Source of the DNA: JACVRX01 sp963831385
Lineage (GTDB): Bacteria; Actinomycetota; Actinomycetes; Jiangellales; Jiangellaceae
Assembly (NCBI GenBank): GCA_963831385.1
Contig: CAWHPW010000017.1
Span: 90,943 to 154,942, forward strand
Direction: 5' to 3'
Length of the DNA stretch: 64,000 bases
The notes beneath the pieces were generated by a model. The model saw only the letters and a program-made list of their open reading frames with translations. It searched no databases and was not told where the DNA came from. Each line of letters starts with the position of its first letter. The first letter of the stretch is position 1. Below are positions 57,048-64,000 of this stretch, piece after piece. A program made the translations under genes and the position numbers.

Positions 57048-58306
57048 TCAGAGATATCCCTGGGCAACTTCCTCGGCCAGGATCGCGATGCCTTCGCGAA
57101 CCGCGCCTTCGTCCATCGCAAAACTTAGGCGGATGCATTCATGGCCATGGCGCCAATCCTCGGCCGCGCCCACTCCAAAGTAGTGTCCCGGAATCACGAG
57201 CACGCCGCGATTCTTCAAGCGGGCATAAAGGGTCTCCGCCGAGATCTTCATCCCGCGAAACCACAACCATAAGAACAAAGAGCCTTCGCTCACATGAACA
57301 TGGTAATCCAGTTCGTCCTGAAAGAACTCGGCAATCCATTGCTGTGCCCGGAGAGATTTTTGCTCGTAAAATGGACGCACCACCTCGTGCGCTAACTGGA
57401 GAATTTGCCCGGATTCCACGAGTGGCAGAACGATGGCTTGTCCAATAGAACAGTTGGCCAGGCCGACAATCGCGGTCATGGAAGCCACGGCACGGATGAT
57501 CTCTGGCCTTGCCACGACAATTCCGGTGCGCGTGTTCGGAAGCCCGAGTTTGGACAGGCTCAGCGTGAGGATGATGTTTTCATCCCAGATCGGGTCGGCT
57601 TTGCGAAACAAGATGCCGGGAAAGGGAACTCCATAGGCATTATCGATGATCAAGGGCACTCGGCTGCGCGGGCCAGCGCAGCCAAGCGATGGATCTCCTC
57701 GTTCGTCAGCACGTTCCCGGAGGGATTTGTCGGACGGGAGACGCAAAGCGCCGCGACGTCCTTTGAGAGGGCAAGCCGATCGAAATCCACGTGGTACTTA
57801 AATCGATGTCCTGGCAGAAATTCGATTCGCGGCTCAAGAGCACGCAAAAGTCCGGGAGCGAGCCCTTGGTTCATGTAGCCGATATACTCAGGAATCAGCG
57901 GCAGAAGTATTGTCTTGCGCCGGCCATCGCGGAATTCACCGGCCAGGAGATTAAAGAGAAAAAAGAACGCTGTTTGACCGCCAGCTGTAATCGCAATATT
58001 TTCGGGGGCGACGTTCCAGGCAAACTCCCGCCGGAGCAAGTCCGCAAGTGCTGCGATGAAGCGGGCGTTTCCTCTTGGCGGATCGTAGTTTGTCATCATC
58101 CGATCGAACAACGGCGGATCTGCCAGAATCGCCTTCATGCGATCGCGCCAAATCGCCTGCATTTGGGGGATGTGCGCTGGATTGCCGCCACCGAGCATGC
58201 GCACCGGTCCATGAGCGCCCGCCATGGCCCGGCCGAGATCGTCCATCAACTCCTCGATGCCGCTGCCACTGGCAATCCGCTCGCCAAAAAGGGATTTCTC
58301 AAACAC
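57048..58306 (-). pseudogene. avtA: Aminotransferase class I, valine-pyruvate transaminase-like, one frameshift
   Basis: The N-terminal half (57650-58306) has VRMLGGGNPAHIPQMQAIWR, NYDPPRGNARFIAALADLLR, IAITAGGQTAFFFLFNLLAG and VSRPTNPSGNVLTNEEI. The C-terminal half (57048 to about 57660) has PLIIDNAYGVPFPGILF and TLSLSKLGLPNTRTGIVVA, in which SLSK holds the PLP lysine. The frames join near 57655. The sequence agrees best with AvtA-type enzymes, which make valine or alanine from keto acids. Total about 418 residues, normal length. Confidence 0.8.
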
Positions 58307-58423
58307 TGATGAACTCTAATCATAGAGCACACCTACCGCACAGGGCCAACTCTTCCAGAAGCCTGCTCGTTTTCTTTGTGTCTTCCCCAGGCTGTGATTA
58401 ATTGTCTTCGGTCTTAATTAAGC

Positions 58424-59536
58424 ATGGCATTCTCTTCCGATATCACTGAAGTGGTCCGTGATAGATCTGCGCTTCTGCGACAATTTGAAGCGCTGCTAGC
58501 TCCCTGCTCAGACCAGAACCTCGAGCTGATGGCACGTGAATCCGCCGCGATTACTCGGCGTTACTTCGGACGCACGATGCGCCTCTTCGCTCCGCTTTAT
58601 CTTTCCAACGAGTGCATCAATTCCTGTGCCTATTGCGGCTTTTCCCGCGAGAACGCCATTCTGCGCGTCACGCTCGATATCGAGGAAGTCGCCCGCGAAG
58701 CCGCATACCTTATCGGCCAAGGTTTCCGCAACATTCTGATCGTCGCCGGGGAGCATCCGAAATTTGTTTCTGGCGATTATTTGAAGCGTTGCGTTCAGCG
58801 GCTTTCGGCGGCAGTCCCGAGTGTCAGCCTGGAAGTAGCGCCCATGGAGGTGAAGGATTATGTGCCTCTGGTCAACGCTGGGGCTGAGGGGTTGGTTGTT
58901 TACCAGGAGACCTATCACCGCCCCACGTACTCGAAAATCCATCTTTCCGGCCCGAAGAAGGATTTTGACTGGCGATTGGACTGCCCTGAACGGGCCTATG
59001 AGGCGGGTTTTCGCCGCATCGGCATCGGTGCTCTTTACGGACTATGGCATTGGCGCGAAGAAGCCCTAGCTCTCGCAAGCCATCTCGAGTATTTGCTGCG
59101 CACCTGTTGGAAGGCCCAGATCACCGTCAGTCTGCCACGCTTGCGACCGGCGGCAGGCGACTTCCAGTCCACACATTCCCTGCCTGACCGCGAATTTATT
59201 CAGCTGCTTTGTGCACTGCGCATTACCTTTCCGCAGATCGGAATCGTTCTCAGCACGCGCGAACCGACCGCCCTGCGCGATGCCCTAGCTCCTCTTGGCG
59301 TGACCATGATGAGCGCAGGCAGCCATACGGAACCGGGGGGCTATACCAGACAGGGTAAAGAACATCTGCACCAGACGATCCGCGGTCGCCAGATCGCGGC
59401 AATCGGTGATCGCGCTGAAGGGCAGTTTGCCATTTCCGACGAGCGCCCCGCCGAGGTCGTCGCCGCCCGACTGCAGGAACTCGGGCTCGAGCCCGTCTGG
59501 AAAGACTGGGACGCCGCGATCCTGAACGCAGCCTGA
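58424..59536 (+). CDS. thiH: 2-iminoacetate synthase (ThiH), radical SAM
   Basis: Intact 370-residue enzyme. The cluster motif is CINSCAYC (Cys 64, 68 and 71, CxxxCxxC) within APLYLSNECINSCAYCGFSR; ILIVAGEHPKFVSGDYL, YQETYHRPTYSKIHLSGPK and SLPRLRPAAGDF are ThiH-specific. It cleaves tyrosine to dehydroglycine for the thiazole of thiamine. thiS follows 5 bases after the stop; thiG is not in the window. No convincing TPP riboswitch was seen upstream. Confidence 0.93.
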   Translation: MAFSSDITEVVRDRSALLRQFEALLAPCSDQNLELMARESAAITRRYFGRTMRLFAPLYLSNECINSCAYCGFSRENAILRVTLDIEEVAREAAYLIGQGFRNILIVAGEHPKFVSGDYLKRCVQRLSAAVPSVSLEVAPMEVKDYVPLVNAGAEGLVVYQETYHRPTYSKIHLSGPKKDFDWRLDCPERAYEAGFRRIGIGALYGLWHWREEALALASHLEYLLRTCWKAQITVSLPRLRPAAGDFQSTHSLPDREFIQLLCALRITFPQIGIVLSTREPTALRDALAPLGVTMMSAGSHTEPGGYTRQGKEHLHQTIRGRQIAAIGDRAEGQFAISDERPAEVVAARLQELGLEPVWKDWDAAILNAA

Positions 59537-59541
59537 GTGTC

Positions 59542-59739
59542 ATGAATGTTTTCCTCAATGGTCAAAGACAAGACGTTGGGGCGCAGACCGTTTTTGATCT
59601 GGTCAGCGAGCTTCGGTTGGTGCCCGAGACTATTCTGGTCGAACACAACGGTACTGCACTTTTACGCTCGGAATGGGCGCAGACCGCGCTCTCCAACGAA
59701 GATCGACTGGAAGTCCTGCGCGTAGCTGCCGGCGGATAA
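59542..59739 (+). CDS. thiS: Sulfur carrier protein ThiS
   Basis: 65 residues of beta-grasp fold: MNVFLNGQRQDVGAQTVFDL, ETILVEHNGTALLRSEW, LEVLRVAAGG. The C-terminal Gly-Gly, needed for thiocarboxylation, is present. It hands sulfur to ThiG for thiazole formation. Directly downstream of thiH, evidently co-transcribed. Confidence 0.9.
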   Translation: MNVFLNGQRQDVGAQTVFDLVSELRLVPETILVEHNGTALLRSEWAQTALSNEDRLEVLRVAAGG

Positions 59740-60010
59740 CTGAGTTAGCTCCTCAAAGGCAAAGAAGGACTTGCGCAGAAGAGCACCCAGAGCAGTCATG
59801 GCAACATTCGAGAAGCCCCTTTGTTCCCGGCAGCCACGGTCATCCATGTTTCGTCTGCTGTCCCGTCTCCAAGAGATCACCTTTCATGCGACTGCAAATC
59901 GGGTGCGCTTAGGCGGCTGCATCCCACTCTCCAGCGGTAGATATCCGAAAAAAGCGTAATTGCGAAACCCGTGGGGGCCACCTTGAGAAACGCTCATTAT
60001 TCTCGCGGCG
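59740..60010. other. No supported gene (271 bases)
   Basis: A gap between thiS and the tRNA gene. A few short frames without motifs. No terminator-like hairpin with a T tract was spotted. Confidence 0.45.
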
Positions 60011-60082
60011 TGCGCGATGCAGGGTTTGAACCTGCGACTTCCTGCGTGTGAAGCAGGCGCTCTACCACTGAGCTAATCGCGC
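60011..60082 (-). tRNA. tRNA-Val (CAC)
   Basis: Minus-strand cloverleaf of 72 bases: acceptor GCGCGAT/ATCGCGC, D-arm GCTC..GAGC, anticodon stem CCTGC/GCAGG with loop TTCACAC (anticodon CAC), T-arm GCAGG/CCTGC with TTCAAAC, discriminator A. CCA not encoded. Standard valine tRNA structure. Confidence 0.9.
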
Positions 60083-60279
60083 AAAACTTCAGGCTTCCTA
60101 TATCCCAAGCTCGCCCGATTTCAAGCTCTCTCGAAAGTGGAGTCTAGCCAAGCTCTCAGTGCCGATCCAAAATTTCTCTCGCCGTGCGACGAGATCATCG
60201 CCATTGCGGGCTCCTGAAGCGATCGCAAGATATTCCATATTGTGCCGCTTATGAGATTTCGCCAACGTTCGACCATGGC

Positions 60280-61067
60280 ATGCCGGAGATGGTAGCGCGG
60301 ATCGGGCTGACTGTTGATTCTGTTTTTCGCGGCACGGTCTTCGCCTATGCCGTTCAGCGCATGCTCATCTATTATCCGTAACAAGCGCGACTTCGAAGCT
60401 CTGGAGCCTTGCGCGGCACGCGAAGGGCCTTCTTCCATGGCGCAACGCCGATCGGAAACTTCATTGGATGGCGAAACCAAGAGGGCCGAGGATTTCCGGT
60501 TCTCGATCTTCATGGAAATGCCGGTCATTCCTTGTATCGGAGCCACATCATTTCGCGCTTACGTAAGGCCGGAATTACCCCTCCAATCTATCATTCTGGA
60601 ATATCCTGGTTATGGCGCCCGACCAGGGAGTTCCGACAGAAAATTGCCTCGTGCTCGCCGCCCTCAAGGCAATCGATCTGCTCGCCGCGACCATGGTTCT
60701 CCTCGGCGAATCTCTTGGGACGGCGTCGCGTGCCAGGCCGCCGCACAGCGGACCAGAGTCCATCGAAGGAGCTTTGCTCCTCACACCTTTTGATTCCCTC
60801 GTCCGGTGGCGCAAAAAACATTATCCCTGTCGTTCCCGGCGGCCTAATTCTCAAGATCGCTATGAATCATCACGCGCTTTGCAAGACTTCCGTGGACCGC
60901 TCGCGATGATCATGGCGGAGCACGATCACCATCATTCCGACAGAGTCCGCGACAAGGCTCTTCGAATCTTACTCCGGTCCAAAAAAACTCTGGCGCTGTC
61001 CGCGGATCCGGGACACAACGAAGTTCTTTCGGATATTTCCAACGCAGAACTGCAGCGCGGCCTATAA
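60280..61067 (+). pseudogene. Alpha/beta hydrolase (BEM46/lysophospholipase-like), frameshifted
   Basis: Pieces in three frames: VFAYAVQRMLIYYP near the start (N-terminal membrane anchor and the 'LIYYP' typical of these proteins), VLDLHGNAGHSLYRSHIISR, EYPGYGARPG (oxyanion loop), VLLGESLGTA (nucleophile elbow G-x-S-x-G), FRGPLAMIMAEHDHHH (catalytic Asp region) and ALSADPGHNE (catalytic His). At least three frame changes. Serine hydrolase, substrate unknown. Its stop overlaps that of the convergent helicase by six bases. Confidence 0.7.
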
Positions 61068-62359
61068 ATTCGCCAGCGGTGAGTAGTCTAACGTGCGCTT
61101 AGATGTCGCTTCACCGAAGGCGACTTCCAGCTTAGCGACGCCGTCGACGAACTCCAAAGACATCCCGCGATGCGTCCGGACTCCTTTGGCGCTGCGCAAG
61201 GCGGCTTGGGCCGCTTCCTCGTCGAAGATCGCCGAATAAATATAAGAGAAACCCTCAAGCTTAAGCCGCGGAACCTTTTGACCAATAAAGTGCTCGATTT
61301 CCTTCACATGAGGAAGCTCCTCCGCCGTCATGATAGTAAAGGCATCTCCGACATTCTGCGCGCGCCCGGTCCGCCCAATCCGGTGGACATAATCTTCGGG
61401 ATGTTGCGGAACATCGTAGTTGATCACGTGGCTCACTCCGGCGATGTCAATGCCGCGTGCCGCGATATCCGTAGCCACCATCACTTCGTAGCGCCCATTC
61501 TTGAATCCCTCCAGTGCTTCAACACGCTCTTGTTGAGTGCGATTGGAATGGAGCACCGCCAGCTGAATGATTTTCGGACCTTAAGCTGTCTCGCAATGCG
61601 ATCAGCGCCTTCCTTCGTTCGGCAAAAAATCAGGACGCTGTCAAACTGCGTCCGTTCGAGCAGTGCCGTCAATAGCTCGAATTTCTGCGCGGCCGCCACA
61701 GGATAGAGCGCATGCGTGATCGTCTCTGCCGGTGAACGCCTCACACCCACTTCCACCTTGACCGGATCGTGCAAACACCATGCGGCCAGTCGTTCAATTT
61801 CTTCAGGAATCGTCGCCGAGAAGAGAAGCGTTTGCCTCTTCTTAGGACATTCTTCGACAATCCTCCGGACATCGGGAAGAAAGCCCATGTCCAACATGCG
61901 ATCGACCTCATCGAGGACGAGAAACTCGAGCCGCGAGAGGTTGACCGCGCCGCGCTGCATGTGATCGAGCAACCTGCCCGGGCGTGGCCACAATAACATC
62001 GAAGCCCGGCTGAGAGCCTCTTTTTGCCGGCCATAACCGACTCCTCCGTGGATCAAGGCTACCTGAATATGCATAAATCGGGCAAAGTCGCGGAAGGCCG
62101 TCTCCACCTGCATCGCCAGCTCGCGGGTCGGCTCGAGAATCAGACAGCGCGAAACTCCGCTGGGCGAATCCAACAACGAAAGCAGGGGCAGACCAAAAGC
62201 CGCCGTTTTTCCCGTGCCTGTCTGCGCGGAGGCGATCAGATCTCGTCCCGAAAGAATCAGCGGAATCGCACGAAGCTGAATCGGCGAAGGATCAACGTAG
62301 CCCATCCTTTGCACGCCATGAACCAGCGCCTCAGACAAACCAAGATTTTGAAAGGACAT
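61062..62359 (-). pseudogene. DEAD-box-family RNA helicase, frameshifted
   Basis: N-terminal half (61481-62359): Q-motif FQNLGLSEALVHGVQRMGYV, motif I AQTGTGKT (residues 45-52), PTREL, motif II as DEVD (LEFLVLDEVDRMLDMGFLP), SAT motif LLFSATIP. C-terminal half (61062 to about 61560): VMVATDIAARGIDIAGVSHV, INYDVPQHPEDYVHRIGRTG. Frame changes near 61560 and 61985 (ATPGR is broken). Motif II is DEVD rather than DEAD. Likely an RhlE/CsdA-like helicase unwinding RNA. Confidence 0.85.
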
Positions 62360-62381
62360 ACCTTATCTCCCTTAGCACCTC

Positions 62382-62905
62382 CTAGATTCGAAAGAAGCCT
62401 TTTGCTTCGACCGGCTCCCACGAAGCCAAGGCTGCGACCAAGTCATGCGCAGGTCGAAACTCCCACAGCGAGACTTTTCGCCCTTGATAGGTTCCACGAG
62501 ACCGCCCATCAGCCGCTAAGTCCACTCGGGCATATCTGAGACCATGATAAATGCCATCTCCACTCAATTTCACCATCGCCTCTTTGCAAACCCAATAACG
62601 AAGAAATGTTAGCTTTCTCTCCGCCTCATCGACGCTCATAAGCCCCTTAACTTCTTCGTGAGAGAAATCCTCCGCGCAATGCTTCTCCCCGGACGCATCT
62701 GCTCGGTCGACTCGATGTCTACATCCATCCAGGCCTCAATGCAAATGCCGCAGATCATGCCTGCCGCATGTGTGTGATAGATTGAACTCCGGAGCTCCTC
62801 GACATAAGGCTTGCCGCGCGCCTGGCGCCGATACATATTGACTTCCTCAGGACGACAACTCATGTAAAAGGATGCGATCGCCGAAGACCACCTTGAGCAG
62901 AACAA
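62382..62905 (-). pseudogene. 4'-phosphopantetheinyl transferase (Sfp-like), frameshifted
   Basis: EEVNMYRRQARGKPYVEE (GKPY), a broken stretch with DVDIESTEQ (the Mg-binding G/V-D-I-E motif), then in the next frame FSHEEVKGLMSVDEAERKLT and WVCKEAMVKLSGDGIYHG (the W-x-x-KEA motif). Frame changes near 62750 and 62660. It activates carrier proteins by adding phosphopantetheine from CoA. Only about 175 residues are accounted for, so the N-terminus is incomplete; upstream sequence is AT-rich and probably intergenic. Confidence 0.7.
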
Positions 62906-63137
62906 TAACTTGGCTTTACCTCTTCGTTCAAAATCCCTTCATAACGCAACAGTTCCGTCGAATCCAAATAACTGCACAAAACAGACCTGATGGATCGAAT
63001 CTGCCAAAGATGAAATCCCTACTCACGGAAGCTCTAAACCTCCAACCTCATAATCAATCCATTCAAATGCAAAAAACAATCCATGCCTAATTATTTGCTT
63101 GCATAATGCCATAGGTGTTAGCTAAAGTTATCGACTT

Positions 63138-63568
63138 ATGGACCTCTCAAAAATCGATACCCCAACGCTTGAGAGCCTCATCAAGCTGACGAGGAAGCGC
63201 GACTCTCTTCTCGACGAAGTCAAGAAGCTCGAAGCTCAGATGACAGGCATTTATTCCGGCGAGAAAGCCGGATCCGTTGGCAGACGCAGAAGAGACCCCG
63301 GGTCGGCGACGTTCTGCCGGCCCCGACTGCAACGAGCGAAGCAAAGGTTTCTGAATCTCAAGCTAGCGGTCGGCGCGGCGCGTTGAAGGCTCGCATTCTC
63401 ACGGCGCTTCGAGCGGCCGGCGACAAGGGTGTCGCTGTGAAGGAACTCTCGGCCAAGCTCGGGGTGAAAAACCAGAATGTTCATGTGTGGTTCAGCAGCA
63501 CGGGCAAAAAGATTGCAGCGATCCAGCGTGTTGGTGCTGGGCGCTATCGTCTTAAATCGGGTGCCTAA
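63138..63568 (+). pseudogene. Small coiled-coil and winged-helix-like protein, one frameshift
   Basis: The N-terminal frame gives KIDTPTLESLIKLTRKRDSL, LDEVKKLEAQMTGIYSGEKA (coiled coil). After a frame change near 63300 a Ala/Pro linker leads to RRGALKARILTALRAAGDKG, VAVKELSAKLGVKNQNVHVW, FSSTGKKIAAIQRVGAGRYR, a helix-turn-helix/winged-helix layout. Total about 142 residues. I recall similar proteins in Verrucomicrobia, which would support the assignment of this block, but that is memory. The 3' end overlaps the opposite HAD gene. Confidence 0.6.
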
Positions 63569-64000
63569 TCGTCGCACCATCGAAACGCTCTCTGCGCGGA
63601 TCCCAGTCATTGCGGAGGGTCTCGTAGAACTCGACCGCTTCGGCAATTCCATCGGCCCAACATCTTTCTGCTATATATCCCTGTGAGCAACGGACAAGTT
63701 CCTTGACCGGGTCGATAGCGTTTGCTGGGCATGCAGTCATCTTAGCGTACGAGCCATCCAGCATGGAGATGTCGTTAAAGTGATCACCAGCTGCGAACAC
63801 CGCATCGGCCGGAATTTGTTCCAAGCGGCACAATTCTCCTAAGGCGGAGCCTTTATGATAGTCAACGTGACAGAAGCGGAGATAGATGCTGTTTCGTTGA
63901 AAGCTAAAGTCAGGAAGCCGTTCCGCCTGGCTGCGGATTTCGTTGACGACAAACTCCATGACTTCTTCAGAGCTCGTCACTAAACCAGCAGGAGCCTTTT
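63552..64000 (-). CDS. HAD-superfamily phosphatase (Cof-like), cut by the window end
   Basis: The C-terminal part of a HAD hydrolase: KGSALGELCRLEQIPADAVF, AAGDHFNDISMLDGSYAKMT (motif IV GDxxND), NAIDPVKELVRCSQGYIAER, with the Lys of motif III in KGSAL. The frame is open to the window edge (KAPAGLVTSSEEVMEF), so the N-terminal nucleophile DxD lies outside. Typical of Cof/sucrose-phosphatase-like sugar phosphatases. Overlaps the end of the convergent small protein by 17 bases. Confidence 0.75.
   Translation of the reverse strand, partial: KAPAGLVTSSEEVMEFVVNEIRSQAERLPDFSFQRNSIYLRFCHVDYHKGSALGELCRLEQIPADAVFAAGDHFNDISMLDGSYAKMTACPANAIDPVKELVRCSQGYIAERCWADGIAEAVEFYETLRNDWDPRRERFDGATIRHPI

Noticed and set aside
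58307..58423. TPP riboswitch upstream of thiH
   Set aside because: I looked for the conserved CUGAGA / ACC-turn pattern and did not find a convincing match.

Overview
Most of the window (about 1 to 56.2 kb) looks like a GC-rich actinobacterium. The evidence is strong G/C at third codon positions, frequent GTG starts, ATGA/GTGA stop-start overlaps, and the gene run mfd - SurA-like lipoprotein - mazG - eno - FtsB/DivIC-like - DUF501 - ppx - uracil-DNA glycosylase - ndh, which resembles gene orders I know from Geodermatophilaceae/Frankiales-type genomes. The last ~7.5 kb (56.45 to 64 kb) has visibly lower GC, different codon use and gene types that look verrucomicrobial or similar. A 56-base T run sits at 4696-4751. 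Frameshifts that keep conserved residues on both sides are dense at 1-17.5 kb, 28.5-33.4 kb and 56.4-63.6 kb. I therefore read the window as a draft, possibly metagenomic, contig with patchy consensus quality and probably one chimeric join near 56.2-56.45 kb; recent gene decay is the alternative. Layout. (1) 0-4.6 kb: exopolysaccharide genes: a half flippase, a GT2 glycosyltransferase, a truncated pyruvyl transferase, a GMC oxidoreductase and a second flippase on the minus strand. (2) 5.0-17.7 kb: a protein with a duplicated Cys-containing domain, a secreted beta-helix protein, methyltransferases, an RmlC-like epimerase, a minus-strand operon for a modified, probably CDP-linked, C-methylated and possibly amino sugar, and a polyprenyl-phosphate sugar transferase that would start glycan assembly. 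(3) 17.7-24.7 kb: cysQ-cysD-cysN and a cysC-type kinase around a secreted GH12-like protein. Together they can make PAPS and remove PAP; no PAPS reductase or sulfite reductase is visible, so PAPS use for glycan sulfation is a reasonable hypothesis. (4) 24.8-44.6 kb: core genes: mfd, a sugar ABC importer without its own ATPase plus a GH3/NagZ-type glycosidase, then mazG, eno and cell-division, phosphate and DNA-repair genes, a type II NADH dehydrogenase behind a Rex-type operator, cyclopropane fatty-acid synthase, an ACT protein, peptide deformylase, and an odd short-variable-arm tRNA with a UAA anticodon. (5) 44.6-56.2 kb: accessory genes and remnants, mostly minus strand: SMP-30 lactonase, GNAT, SnoaL-like proteins, a PRMT-like methyltransferase, a SulP transporter, small membrane proteins, a duplicated-domain protein of unknown role and a phage-capsid-like fragment. 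(6) 56.45-64 kb: the lower-GC block with a PmtA/KsgA-like methyltransferase, an aminotransferase, thiH-thiS, tRNA-Val(CAC), an alpha/beta hydrolase, an RNA helicase, a phosphopantetheinyl transferase, a winged-helix protein and a HAD phosphatase cut by the window end. Features I consider most worth following are the duplicated Cys-domain protein in the glycan cluster, the PAPS genes beside the glycan genes, the leader shared by two secreted proteins, the long intergenic palindromes at 38.6-41.2 kb, the Rex-controlled and apparently leaderless ndh, and the unusual tRNA.
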